A DNA stretch of 64,000 nt from Pedobacter sp. BMA (GTDB taxonomy: Bacteria; Bacteroidota; Bacteroidia; Sphingobacteriales; Sphingobacteriaceae), in NCBI RefSeq assembly GCF_001027745.1, contig NZ_LECU01000002.1:248001-312000 (forward strand). The letters run 5' to 3'. The stretch's first letter is position 1. Every line of letters starts with the position of its first letter. Shown one piece after another: positions 1 through 10,453 of this stretch. The notes below the pieces were generated by a model. The model ran no database searches and had not been told where the DNA came from. It saw only the letters and a program-made list of their open reading frames with translations. A program made the position numbers and the translations under genes.

Positions 1-3000
1 CAGGAACTCGACAACCAGTCAAATCAACTTGCAAACTTATTGGTTAACACAGGAGTAAAACCAAATAACCATATCCCAATACTTCTAAACCGGTCATTTG
101 AAATGATCATAGCCATTTTGGCCACAATGAAATGCGGGGCAACTTACATCCCTATCGATCCTTCTTCCCCTTCGCAGAGAATCAATTATATATTGAATGA
201 TCTGCAGGCTGATTTTTTAATTACCGAAGGAGCAAACGAACTGAATTTTGCTGGTACCACTATCAAAGCCGACGATCCGCAACTTTCAATACAATCCTGT
301 GAAAAAATTCAAATCCAGGGAGCACACTGTGATATCTGTTACATCATATATACCTCTGGTTCCACCGGCAAACCAAAAGGTGTAATGATCGGTGATCAGG
401 CCGTCGGTCACTTCATCAACAGCCAAAGTGAATACTATGGAATTGGGAATGATGACCGGATACTGCTTTTTTCCAGCTTCGCCTTCGATGCATCAGTTGA
501 ACAAATCTTTCTGGCTTTAACTACAGGTGCATCTTTAATATTAATACCTGAAGAATATTTAATAGACGTTAAACGGTTCACACAATATGTTCAGGATAAA
601 AAAGTAACCCATCTCGATGTCACTCCTGGGTTTCTCGACAACCTGAATCCCGATCACTTCAACAACCTCAAACGGATCGTTGTAGGTGGAGACACCTGCC
701 CAAAAAGTCTTTACCTCAAATGGCAGGCAAAGGGGACATTTTACAACGCCTACGGGCCCACTGAAGCAACAGTAACCGCAACCCTCTTCAAATGTAGTCC
801 ACACCAGTTGTCGTTGTCTTCAGGTTTGCCCATTGGGAAACCAGTAAACGGAACAGGGGTATATATTCTCGACGAAACAAAAAGACAAGTAGCAAATGGC
901 GTTGCTGGCGAAATTTATTTGAGCGGAGAACATCTCGCCAAGGGCTACCTCAACAATCCTGAACTTACAGACGAACGCTTTGCCATGATAGATATATCCG
1001 GCCCGCAACGATTGTATAAAACCGGTGATCTCGGCCGGCTTCTTGCAAATGGAAACATAGAATTCTTAGGGCGGATAGATAGCCAGGTTAAGATAAGGGG
1101 ATACCGGGTGGAGCTGGGCGAAATCGAAACCGCATTGAGCACACTCCCCAACATCAGCCAGTCTGTTGTGGTGGTCAAAAGTCACGACCTAGGCGACAAG
1201 CAATTAGTAGCCTTTGTTGTTGCTGCGAATTCATTTTCCAAAGAAGCTGCTGAAGCAGCACTTTCTGCAAACCTTCCCGAATTCATGATCCCAAAAATAT
1301 GGGTTCAGCTTAACCACATGCCATTAACAGTAAACGGAAAAATCGATAGGAATGCATTGGAAGTTCCCGACTACGCCGACTTACTGCACACCCCTTATGC
1401 ACAACCTAAAACAAAACTCGAAACTAAAATAGCCGCCATCTGGAAACAGGTACTCGATGTAAAACGAGTGGGACTAAACGACAACTTTTTTGATCTCGGA
1501 GGAAATTCACTCCTGTCGCAAAAACTGATGCTGGCCATGCAGGAACAAAATATTGTGCTGCCTATCGCAAAACTGTATCAATATCCTACAATAGCGGGAT
1601 TAGCAAAATACCTGGATAAATCTGCCGAAAAAAACACCAATACAAAACGCCATCAGGCACAAGCCGGAAGAAATATAGCGGTGGTTGGCCTGGCAGGTCG
1701 CTTTCCCGGTGCAGATACTGTCGGCGAGTTATGGGACCTGCTTTGCAAAGGAAAAGAAACCACCACATTCTTTACCAGCGGTGAGCTGGATGTAAACATA
1801 CCCGACAATATCAAAAACGACGACCTTTATGTAAAGGCCCGGGGAATCATTAACGATACCATGATGTTCGATCCCGATTTCTTCGGCATCAATAAAAAGC
1901 TTGCTGAACTCATGGATCCTCAGCAAAGGATATTTCTCGAGATTGCATTCGAGCTACTGGAGAAAACTGGTCATTTGCAAAAAACCGATCAATATAAAAC
2001 CGGTGTATTCGCTGGTTGCGGACCTAATTTTTATTATGAAAACAACGTTTTAGCCCACCCTGAGAAAATCGAAGTGATGGGTAAACTGCAGGTTACTACT
2101 GTAAACGATAAAGACTATATCGCATCGCGAACAGCCTATCACCTTAATCTTAAAGGCCCTGCAATTAATGTAAACTCAGCCTGCTCCACCTCGCTCCTGG
2201 CAATTTTAGAAGCGGTAAATAGCCTCCGGGCCATGCAATGCGACGTAGCCATAGCCGGCGGGGCAAGCATCAATGCTTCCATCAACAGTGGCCACCTATA
2301 TCAGGACGGCAGCATTCTGAGCAAAGACGGCCATTGCCGCCCTTTTGATAATGACTCAACCGGAACGGTGTTCAGTGATGGAGCCGGCGTTGTATTATTA
2401 AAACGGCTGGAGGATGCTGAAGCCGACAGAGATCAGATCTATGCCATAATCAAAGGCGTTGGCGTTAGTAACGACGGAAATCAGAAGGCCAGCTTCACTG
2501 CCCCAAGTACTGACGGACAGGCCGATGCAATTCTCACGGCCATTGCCGACGCAGATGTAGAAACCCGTAACATCAGTTATATCGAAACGCATGGAACAGG
2601 AACACCAATCGGCGATCCGATAGAGTTCGAAGGGCTGTTACAGGCATTCGGCAATCATAATGATAAACAATATTGTGCAATCGGGTCGGTAAAAAGCAAC
2701 TTCGGCCACCTTACCGAAGCTGCCGGTGTAGCCAGCTTCATTAAAACCTGCCTCTCCCTGCACCATAAAAAATTATTGCCTTCTATCGGGTTTCAAACAC
2801 CTAATCAAAATATAGACTTTAAAAACAGCCCATTCTTCGTAAATACCAAACTTCAGGATTGGAAACATGAAATAAAGCTTGCTGGCGTCAGCTCATTTGG
2901 TGTGGGCGGCACAAATGTCCATGTCATTCTTGAAGGCTACCAGAATACCGAAATACCCACAACTTCAAGGCGCCAATACGAACTGATCGCCTGGTCCGCA

Positions 3001-6000
3001 AAAGCCCCAGAAAGCTTAACCGCCTATCATGGAGCATTGCAACACTTTACTGCAGGCCAGCCAGGCTTATTGGCGGAAGATCTTGCCTACGCCCTGAACA
3101 CGTCGAGAGGGAGTTTTCCTTACCGCGGTTTTCAGGTAGTCAGTACAGAAAACCGGCTTTCAGAACAACTCAGCAGGCCCGACACAGAAACTCATCTACC
3201 TACAGTATCATCAGCAGCAGCCGCAGATCTCGTTTTCCTCTTTCCCGGACAGGGGGCCCAATACAATAACATGGGGCACGACCTCTATAAGCAGGAACCG
3301 GTATACAGGGAAGCCGTTGATGAATGTGCTGAAATCCTGAAAGAATTTATGGAGGCAGACATCAGGGACGTCATTTTTGATGAAAACAGCTTCTCCGATA
3401 CCATCAATCAAACTGAAAATAGCCAACCAGCAATATTTGCGACCGGGTATGCCCTCGCCCGCCTGTGGATGAGCTGGGGACTTCAGCCCGGTTTATTATG
3501 CGGACACAGTGTAGGCGAATATGTTGCAGCACACCTTTCAGGAGTTTTCTCCCTAAGCGATGGTTTAAAATTAGTAGCCCTTCGGGGTAAAATGATGAGC
3601 ACAATTCCCAGTGGGGGAATGCTTTCAGTCAGGGTAAAAGACAATGATCTATCTAACCTGTTATCAGGCGAACTTTCTATTGCCGCAGAAAACACCCGGA
3701 ACCTTTTTGTTGTGGCTGGACCATCAGCAGAGCTGGAAGACTTTAAGGCTAAAATTGATACATTAGGTATTCCCGGCAAACGTCTTTCGGCGAGCCACGC
3801 CTTTCATTCTTCAATGATGGATCCGGTTATCGCCGATTTTCGCAGTCTGGTAGACACCATCAGTCTTTCCAAACCCAAAATACCGGTGATGTCTACGGTA
3901 ACGGGTAAAATGCTCACCGAATCTGAAGCAACCGATCCCGGCTACTGGGCTTCGCACCTACGCAAAACAGTAAAGTTTTCGACCGCCGTTGAAGCCATTA
4001 TATCATCCTGCAATCCTTTGTTTCTGGAAATCGGTCCCGGGGAAACGTTGAGCGTTTTTGCCAGACAGATAGCGATGGGCCAATCCAGGCCTTATACTGT
4101 GATATCAGGTATCAAAGCTAAAGAGTCCGGCACCAGACAGGTCACCACAGCACTGGGAAAATTATGGAGCAATGGATTTGACATTAACTGGCATCAATAC
4201 TACAGCAGCCAGCAGCGAAAGTTAATTGAACTGCCTGCTTATACTTTTAACAAGGAGAAATACTGGCTGGAACCAGCATCAACGAATAAAGTGACAGAAC
4301 ATACCGCTCAAAACGCCTATCATAACATGGATACCCTTCAGACAAGAAAAAACACACTCATTTCCAGAGTTAAAACCGTACTCGAAAATTCTTCAGGCAT
4401 TGGCTTCGATCAGGTCGACTTAAACAAAAACTTCCTGGAAATTGGGTTCGACTCACTTTTGCTTACCCAACTGGCCACTTCCCTTAAACGGGAGTTTGCC
4501 ATATCGATCACTTTCAGGCAACTAAATGATGAATGTTCATCTATAAATACACTAACGGAATACATCGCGCAACGCATTCCTGAAGAAATTGTCCAGAAAT
4601 TGGCTCCAATGCCTTCAGCTCCGCCGGCAGCATCTATACAAACCGCCCAAGGTCAAAATGGAAATGTACTTTCCCTCTTGTCTGCACAGCTGGAAATTAT
4701 CGCTAAACAAATTCAACTCATGAATCAGGCTGATGTGTCATTACTACCGCAGCCATCAATTCCCCTAAAGGAAACGCCCGCAGCCCCTTTGCACACAGCT
4801 GCAACTGCGCTAAGCAGCGAAGAAGAGACCAACCTGCGTAAACCTTTTGGTGCAACGCCAAAGATTGATCTAAATCATGCATCAGTAGATTTGAAACAAC
4901 AGAAATTCCTCACCAGCCTGATTCAACGCTACAACTTAAAAACAGCTAAAAGTAAAGCTTATACCGCCGAAAGCCGTCCATACATGGCCGACCCTCGTGT
5001 GGTCAACGGCTTCAAACCAGCAGTGAAAGATTTAGTTTACCCGATTGTGGTTAAACAATCGTCTGGCAGCAGATTATGGGACCTGGATGGCAATGAATAT
5101 ATCGATGCGCTGAATGGATTTGGATCAAATATGTTGGGCTATCAGCCTGAGTGCATCAAAGAAGCCCTTCATGATCAGATTGAAAAAGGCTTTGAAGTAG
5201 GCCCGCAGCATGAGCTGGCTGCTGAAGTCAGCCGTCTGGTATGCGAATTTACCGGCTTCGACAGAACCGGACTATGCAGCACGGGATCTGAAGCCGTATT
5301 AGGCTGTATCCGGTTGGCCAGAACTGTCACTTCCCGCCCAATCATTGTGGCCTTCACAGGCTCATACCACGGTATATTTGATGAAGTATTGGTGAGAGGC
5401 ACGAAAAAACTTAAATCCTTTCCCGCAGCAGCTGGCATTATGTCTGAAGCTGTAGAAAACATTCTGGTACTCGATTATGGTACGGATGAAAGCCTCAGGA
5501 TCATCAAAGAAAGGGCCAATGATATTGCGGGGATACTTGTTGAACCTATACAGAGCCGCAGACCAGATTTTGTGCCGATTTCGTTTTTACAGGAATTGAG
5601 AGAAGTTACCCGCAACCAGGGCATTGCCCTGATTTTTGATGAGGTGATTACCGGATTCAGAATGCATCCTGGTGGTGCTCAGGCGCAGCTTGGCATCAAA
5701 GCAGATCTTGCAGCTTATGGTAAAGTGGTAGGCGCAGGCATTCCGATCGGCATAATTGCCGGCGACAAAAACTATATGGACGCGCTTGATGGCGGCATGT
5801 GGAACTATGGCGACGATTCAATTCCCGAAATTGGTATCACATATTTTGCCGGGACTTTCGTGCGCCACCCCCTTGCATTAGCTGCAGCAAAAGCATCGCT
5901 GCTGTACATGAAAACGCAGGGCCCCGGCTTACAGGAAAAACTAAACGACAAAGGCAACTTCATTGCCAAAGCCCTCAAGAGGGAAATTTCAGCGCGGCAG

Positions 6001-6393
6001 CTTCCAATAACAGTAGTCAATTATGGCTCGCTCTGGAAACTAACTTTCGATCAAACCATTCCCTTTAGTGAGCTTCTGTTTGTCATTATGAGAGAAAAAG
6101 GAATTCACATCCTGGATGGTTTTCCATGCTTCTTAACTGAAGCCACCACTTATCAGGATATTGATAAAATTATAACGGCTTTCACGGCATCGGCAGATGA
6201 AATGATCAGGGCGGGCTTCTTCCCTGATCAGCAGCAACACCTGAATCAGACATATCAAAGCAGTGCTGTAGTCATCGACGGTATGGTTCCTCCGGTTCCC
6301 GGTGCGCGTCTCGGCAAAGATCAGTCGGGTAATCCGGCCTGGTTTATCGAAAATCCGCAGGTGCAAAATGGTTACTTACAGATTCAGATTTAA
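1..6393 (+). CDS. Hybrid NRPS-PKS with aminotransferase domain, 5' end outside window
   Basis: Assembly-line megasynthase that activates an amino acid, extends it with malonate and transaminates the keto group. The reading frame is open from base 1 and those codons already match an adenylation domain, so the TTG at 40 is not the start. Residues counted from base 1: A domain to about 460 (YTSGSTGKPKG, NAYGPTE, YKTGDLG, NGKIDR); PCP with GGNS, Ser503; KS from about 556 with Cys728, His864 and His903; AT with GHSVGE Ser1170 and HAFH 1266-1269, the malonyl-type signature; ACP Ser1485; Pro/Ala-rich linker; class III PLP aminotransferase from about 1660 with Lys1908 in YGKVVGAG. No KR, DH or ER is seen, so the beta-keto group would become a beta-amine, as in mycosubtilin/iturin-type AMT domains. 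The A-domain code read by eye (GrsA positions) is D-A-E-D-V-G-A-V-T, which I cannot assign to a substrate. The next gene begins 17 bases on with a C domain. Confidence 0.95.
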   Translation, partial: QELDNQSNQLANLLVNTGVKPNNHIPILLNRSFEMIIAILATMKCGATYIPIDPSSPSQRINYILNDLQADFLITEGANELNFAGTTIKADDPQLSIQSCEKIQIQGAHCDICYIIYTSGSTGKPKGVMIGDQAVGHFINSQSEYYGIGNDDRILLFSSFAFDASVEQIFLALTTGASLILIPEEYLIDVKRFTQYVQDKKVTHLDVTPGFLDNLNPDHFNNLKRIVVGGDTCPKSLYLKWQAKGTFYNAYGPTEATVTATLFKCSPHQLSLSSGLPIGKPVNGTGVYILDETKRQVANGVAGEIYLSGEHLAKGYLNNPELTDERFAMIDISGPQRLYKTGDLGRLLANGNIEFLGRIDSQVKIRGYRVELGEIETALSTLPNISQSVVVVKSHDLGDKQLVAFVVAANSFSKEAAEAALSANLPEFMIPKIWVQLNHMPLTVNGKIDRNALEVPDYADLLHTPYAQPKTKLETKIAAIWKQVLDVKRVGLNDNFFDLGGNSLLSQKLMLAMQEQNIVLPIAKLYQYPTIAGLAKYLDKSAEKNTNTKRHQAQAGRNIAVVGLAGRFPGADTVGELWDLLCKGKETTTFFTSGELDVNIPDNIKNDDLYVKARGIINDTMMFDPDFFGINKKLAELMDPQQRIFLEIAFELLEKTGHLQKTDQYKTGVFAGCGPNFYYENNVLAHPEKIEVMGKLQVTTVNDKDYIASRTAYHLNLKGPAINVNSACSTSLLAILEAVNSLRAMQCDVAIAGGASINASINSGHLYQDGSILSKDGHCRPFDNDSTGTVFSDGAGVVLLKRLEDAEADRDQIYAIIKGVGVSNDGNQKASFTAPSTDGQADAILTAIADADVETRNISYIETHGTGTPIGDPIEFEGLLQAFGNHNDKQYCAIGSVKSNFGHLTEAAGVASFIKTCLSLHHKKLLPSIGFQTPNQNIDFKNSPFFVNTKLQDWKHEIKLAGVSSFGVGGTNVHVILEGYQNTEIPTTSRRQYELIAWSAKAPESLTAYHGALQHFTAGQPGLLAEDLAYALNTSRGSFPYRGFQVVSTENRLSEQLSRPDTETHLPTVSSAAAADLVFLFPGQGAQYNNMGHDLYKQEPVYREAVDECAEILKEFMEADIRDVIFDENSFSDTINQTENSQPAIFATGYALARLWMSWGLQPGLLCGHSVGEYVAAHLSGVFSLSDGLKLVALRGKMMSTIPSGGMLSVRVKDNDLSNLLSGELSIAAENTRNLFVVAGPSAELEDFKAKIDTLGIPGKRLSASHAFHSSMMDPVIADFRSLVDTISLSKPKIPVMSTVTGKMLTESEATDPGYWASHLRKTVKFSTAVEAIISSCNPLFLEIGPGETLSVFARQIAMGQSRPYTVISGIKAKESGTRQVTTALGKLWSNGFDINWHQYYSSQQRKLIELPAYTFNKEKYWLEPASTNKVTEHTAQNAYHNMDTLQTRKNTLISRVKTVLENSSGIGFDQVDLNKNFLEIGFDSLLLTQLATSLKREFAISITFRQLNDECSSINTLTEYIAQRIPEEIVQKLAPMPSAPPAASIQTAQGQNGNVLSLLSAQLEIIAKQIQLMNQADVSLLPQPSIPLKETPAAPLHTAATALSSEEETNLRKPFGATPKIDLNHASVDLKQQKFLTSLIQRYNLKTAKSKAYTAESRPYMADPRVVNGFKPAVKDLVYPIVVKQSSGSRLWDLDGNEYIDALNGFGSNMLGYQPECIKEALHDQIEKGFEVGPQHELAAEVSRLVCEFTGFDRTGLCSTGSEAVLGCIRLARTVTSRPIIVAFTGSYHGIFDEVLVRGTKKLKSFPAAAGIMSEAVENILVLDYGTDESLRIIKERANDIAGILVEPIQSRRPDFVPISFLQELREVTRNQGIALIFDEVITGFRMHPGGAQAQLGIKADLAAYGKVVGAGIPIGIIAGDKNYMDALDGGMWNYGDDSIPEIGITYFAGTFVRHPLALAAAKASLLYMKTQGPGLQEKLNDKGNFIAKALKREISARQLPITVVNYGSLWKLTFDQTIPFSELLFVIMREKGIHILDGFPCFLTEATTYQDIDKIITAFTASADEMIRAGFFPDQQQHLNQTYQSSAVVIDGMVPPVPGARLGKDQSGNPAWFIENPQVQNGYLQIQI

Positions 6394-6409
6394 ACTTAAA
6401 CGCTCATAA

Positions 6410-9400
6410 ATGGAACCTCTTTACGCTAAAAGCGATTTTATTGCCATTGATTTCAACCCTTTTGATGATCAGCTCACCATCAGCAAAATCGTGTCAATTA
6501 ATAAAGCACAACAGGAAATTTACCTCTCTTGCCTTTTTGGAGAACAAGCCGCTAACCTGGCCTACAACGAATCGCTATCAGTAATGCTAACTGGCAATTT
6601 CAATGTGGGCTACTTCAAACAAGCCTTTGCGCAAATCATTAAACGGCATGAAGCCTTGCGCAGTGTCATCAGTGGCGATGGGGAGAAGCTGATTATTTAT
6701 GAAGATCTTCCCTATGCAATTACGGAAGAGAATTTGCTGCACCTCGATCAGGAAACCGCTAAAGCCAGTACAGCTGATTTTATAACGCGACAGATGTCTA
6801 TGCCTTTTGATTTGCAGGAAGCCCCCCTATTCAGGGCTTTTATACATCAAACTTCTGCCGATAATCATATAGTCACCTTAATCTTCCATCATATTATTTG
6901 CGATGGCTGGTCAATGGGCATTATCCTCGAAGAGTTAAGTAAGGTGTACAGTGCACTTTGCAGGGGCAATTATCCCCTGCTACCCGAAGCATTCCAGGTG
7001 AGTCAATTCGCCCTTGTACAGGAAGAATATCTGCGTAGCCAAACCTTTCACGAAACTGAACAATTCTGGCTGCAACACTTTCAACACCGTATCCCCGAAG
7101 TAAATCTGCCTGCCGATTTTCCGCGTGGCGCATTACGGACTTATCACTCACGACGCATCGACCAGCTGCTCCATCAGGATGTAATTGAAACCCTGAGAAA
7201 ATGTGGTGCGAAAATAGGTTGCAGTCTGGTAACTACCATGCTCTCCCTGTTCGAGATTCTCATCCACAAAAAAACGCTGCAAACAGAAATGGTTATCGGA
7301 CTACCTTCTGCAGAACAAGCCGTAACTGAATTTTATAACCTGGTAGGTCATTGCGTTAATATTTTACCGATCAAAAGCCGTATCGACCCGGATGTCTCCT
7401 TAACCGATTATCTTAAAGCAAAACGCGAACAGCTGATGGACGTTTATGAGCATCAGCAGTATAGTTTTAGTCAATTGCTCAGCAGTTTAAAAACTAAAAG
7501 AAATCAGTCGCGCATTCCTTTAGTACCCATTGTTTTCAATATCGACATGGGTATGGATAGTGATGTGAATTTCTTTGACCTAAAGCACCAGGTCGTTTCG
7601 AACGTACGCCAAAGTGAAACTTTCGAGCTTTTCGTTAATGCAACCGATACTGCCGAAGGCCTCACGCTCGAATGGAACTATAACAGTCAGCTGTTTACAT
7701 CCGAAAGCATCAACAAAATGATGGATGATTTTACGCTACTGATCAACGGATTCATTGAAAATCCATCTGTCCGCATCATCGAGGCCATCAGCACTGAGCA
7801 TAGAAAGGCCATCGTTGCCGGTGAAATAACTGCCATTACCAAAACATGTATTGACCTCCTTAGCGAAAGTGTTTATACCTTCCCCGATAAGATTGCTGTA
7901 GCCGATGAAATAAATCAGATCTCTTACCTGTCTCTCGACAAGCAGACCAACGCGCTGGCGAACTACCTTTCTGGTACGGGGATTAAAAAAGGACAGATAG
8001 TTGCGGTTGCCATGCACCGCTCCGTTCAGATACTTACAGCCATTATTGGCATTCTTAAAACCGGGGCAGCTTATCTTCCGATCGATCCAACATTACCGGC
8101 CGATCGCATAAAATATATGCTGGCTGATGCAAATGTCAAGCTAATGATAACCGATGCGGCCGACAATATCGGTACCTCGGTCAATCGCGTTAACCTCAAT
8201 CAATTATTTCAATTCCTTGATCTGGAGGCTCCGCAATGGCAGCAACCAGCAATCAGCTTAACCGATACCGCATACTTACTGTATACCTCTGGCTCAACGG
8301 GTCGCCCTAAAGGCGTAAAAATCAGTCACAATAACCTCTCTAACCTCTTGTCAGGAACCATGCAGATTCCCGGCATGAAGCCTGAAGACAAGCTGCTGGC
8401 CATTACAACCATCTCTTTCGATATTGCAGTGCTTGAACTGTTTCTTCCGCTTGTTTCCGGTGCAAGTGTAACCATTGCGAACACCGAAGCTGCTAAAGAT
8501 GGTCGCCTGATCAATGAACTTATTGTCCGCGAAAACATCACCATTATCCAGGGAACACCTTCGACACTCTCGATGATATTGGATTCAGGACTTCAGCGCA
8601 ATCAACTGCGGATCATTGTCGGCGGCGAACAACTTGACTTGCTCCTGGCCAGAAGAATCATGGCTACGGGTGCACGGTTGTGGAACATGTATGGACCAAC
8701 AGAAACAACCATCTATTCTATAGGAAAAGAAATCCTCAGAGAGGACGAAGTGATCACAATAGGAAAACCCATACACAATACCCAGGTGTATATTACCAGT
8801 ACCGCGGGGTACCCGGTACAAATCGGACAAACCGGAGAAATATGCATTGGTGGTGAAGGTGTCGGTCTCGGTTACCTAAATAACAATGCCCTCACTAGCC
8901 AGAGATTTACACTTGCCGGCAAAAATTCCAATACCATTTTATATAAAACCGGCGACCTCGGGAAAATACTTCCCAATGGCGAAGTACAATGTTTTGGACG
9001 TATTGACCATCAACTAAAAATCCGCGGACATCGCATCGAACCGGGCGAAATTGAATCGTTATTGCTCAGTCAAACCGACATTAATCAGGCTGTGGTAGTG
9101 CAAAGAAATGATTATGGGGATGACAGCTGTCTGGTAGCATACATCATCCCAAAAGAAACAGCAGTCAGCAATCCCGCCGTGATTGGCCAGTCCTTGAATA
9201 TCCGGAGTCAAATGCCATTAACCAAAGATTACACTCAAATGTTGTTGAACGAGCTGGCGAAAACTTTACCAGCTTATATGATACCAAAATACGTTGTGGC
9301 CATGACTGCAATGCCTTTAACCCAAAGCGGTAAAGTCGACAGAAGTCGCCTGCCAGCACCGGAGGTAAATAAAGTATCAATTTCAAAAGATGAAGCTAAG

Positions 9401-10453
9401 CGACTTACTACCAACGAACAAATGTTAACTGATATCTGGTCTGAGTGTCTGGGTACTCAAAATATCGGCATTAACGACGACTTCTTTGAACTGGGAGGAA
9501 ATTCATTGATGGCTGTAAGAATGATGGTGAAGCTGGAGAAAGTTACGGGCGTCCGCCTGCCATTAACCGCACTGCTTAGTCATTCTACTATTGAGCAGCT
9601 GGCGTTGCATTTGAAACCTGACTGGGGTGAATACCGTTCGCAAACCATTATTCCCATTCGTACGGAAGGAAACAAACCACCTGTTTACCTTATACACGGA
9701 AGCGGACTAAATGTGCTTTTATTCAAAGGCATCATACAATCCCTTGATATCGATCAGCCTGTGTTTGGCGTTCAGGCCATCGGTCTTGACCAGTTTGAAG
9801 CCATCCCCGATAGTATCGAAGAAATCGCTGCGCGGTATATAGAAGAACTCCTCCTTCACAACCCACAGGGGCCATACAATATCGTTGGTTATTCTATGGG
9901 TGGATTCATCGCATTCGAAATGGCAAAACAATTAAAAGCCGCCGGAAGAAATATGAATATGCTGGGTGTAGTGGATACAGATACAGGTGAAAATGCATCA
10001 CGCCCTGGTGACCATAAAAATCTGTCATATTTCATGAAGCGGCAATTCAAAAAAATACCCTTCATCACCAGGTCATTCAAGAAAACCCCGGTAAAAGCCA
10101 TTAAATATCAGCTGAACATCACCAAACAACGCCTGCTTAAAAAAGAGAACGAAATGGATCTCGAGTTTGGGATGCTCAGCCAGCGGGAAAAAGAAATCTA
10201 TATGGTTTATGATCTGGCACTTGAAAAATATTTGCTCACGCCTGCGGCATTAAAAGTAACCCTCTTCAGGGTTTCGGAAAGGTTGTATTTTCTGGATGAT
10301 CTGGTGCATCTGGGTTGGGACCGTTTTGCCTCCCTTGGTGTTGAGGTATGCGAAATTCCCGGAGATCATAAAACATTTATTTCCGAAATGCACAGGAGCG
10401 CTTTTGCCAGGATTCTACAAAACCAACTTAATCACCACACCCATGCACACTAA
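6410..10453 (+). CDS. NRPS module C-A-PCP-TE, terminal
   Basis: Final module of the assembly line. Residue positions: condensation domain about 25-460 with an intact HHxxxDG motif (His160, His161, Asp165, Gly166); adenylation domain about 475-990 (YTSGSTGRPKG, NMYGPTETT, YKTGDLG, SGKVDR); PCP with GGNS, Ser1032; type I thioesterase from about 1080 with GYSMGG nucleophile Ser1162 and a C-terminal His1320 in a GDH context. The selectivity residues read D-I-L-Q-I-G-M-I-Y, close to the known glycine code of DhbF-like domains (D-I-L-Q-L-G-L-I-W), so glycine is the predicted substrate; the prediction is by eye. The C domain would accept the beta-amino acyl chain from the upstream aminotransferase-bearing protein, and the TE releases the product. 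The protein break falls exactly at the AMT/C boundary. Confidence 0.95.
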   Translation: MEPLYAKSDFIAIDFNPFDDQLTISKIVSINKAQQEIYLSCLFGEQAANLAYNESLSVMLTGNFNVGYFKQAFAQIIKRHEALRSVISGDGEKLIIYEDLPYAITEENLLHLDQETAKASTADFITRQMSMPFDLQEAPLFRAFIHQTSADNHIVTLIFHHIICDGWSMGIILEELSKVYSALCRGNYPLLPEAFQVSQFALVQEEYLRSQTFHETEQFWLQHFQHRIPEVNLPADFPRGALRTYHSRRIDQLLHQDVIETLRKCGAKIGCSLVTTMLSLFEILIHKKTLQTEMVIGLPSAEQAVTEFYNLVGHCVNILPIKSRIDPDVSLTDYLKAKREQLMDVYEHQQYSFSQLLSSLKTKRNQSRIPLVPIVFNIDMGMDSDVNFFDLKHQVVSNVRQSETFELFVNATDTAEGLTLEWNYNSQLFTSESINKMMDDFTLLINGFIENPSVRIIEAISTEHRKAIVAGEITAITKTCIDLLSESVYTFPDKIAVADEINQISYLSLDKQTNALANYLSGTGIKKGQIVAVAMHRSVQILTAIIGILKTGAAYLPIDPTLPADRIKYMLADANVKLMITDAADNIGTSVNRVNLNQLFQFLDLEAPQWQQPAISLTDTAYLLYTSGSTGRPKGVKISHNNLSNLLSGTMQIPGMKPEDKLLAITTISFDIAVLELFLPLVSGASVTIANTEAAKDGRLINELIVRENITIIQGTPSTLSMILDSGLQRNQLRIIVGGEQLDLLLARRIMATGARLWNMYGPTETTIYSIGKEILREDEVITIGKPIHNTQVYITSTAGYPVQIGQTGEICIGGEGVGLGYLNNNALTSQRFTLAGKNSNTILYKTGDLGKILPNGEVQCFGRIDHQLKIRGHRIEPGEIESLLLSQTDINQAVVVQRNDYGDDSCLVAYIIPKETAVSNPAVIGQSLNIRSQMPLTKDYTQMLLNELAKTLPAYMIPKYVVAMTAMPLTQSGKVDRSRLPAPEVNKVSISKDEAKRLTTNEQMLTDIWSECLGTQNIGINDDFFELGGNSLMAVRMMVKLEKVTGVRLPLTALLSHSTIEQLALHLKPDWGEYRSQTIIPIRTEGNKPPVYLIHGSGLNVLLFKGIIQSLDIDQPVFGVQAIGLDQFEAIPDSIEEIAARYIEELLLHNPQGPYNIVGYSMGGFIAFEMAKQLKAAGRNMNMLGVVDTDTGENASRPGDHKNLSYFMKRQFKKIPFITRSFKKTPVKAIKYQLNITKQRLLKKENEMDLEFGMLSQREKEIYMVYDLALEKYLLTPAALKVTLFRVSERLYFLDDLVHLGWDRFASLGVEVCEIPGDHKTFISEMHRSAFARILQNQLNHHTHAH

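Noticed and set aside
5799..6068. Many long antisense or out-of-frame open frames inside the megasynthase, SusC and hsd genes
   Set aside because: They lie fully within strongly supported genes and have no independent evidence.
10296..10442. Longer start for the phosphopantetheinyl transferase
   Set aside because: Would overlap the NRPS thioesterase coding region by about 150 bases; the ATG at 10443 gives the family's usual N-terminus.
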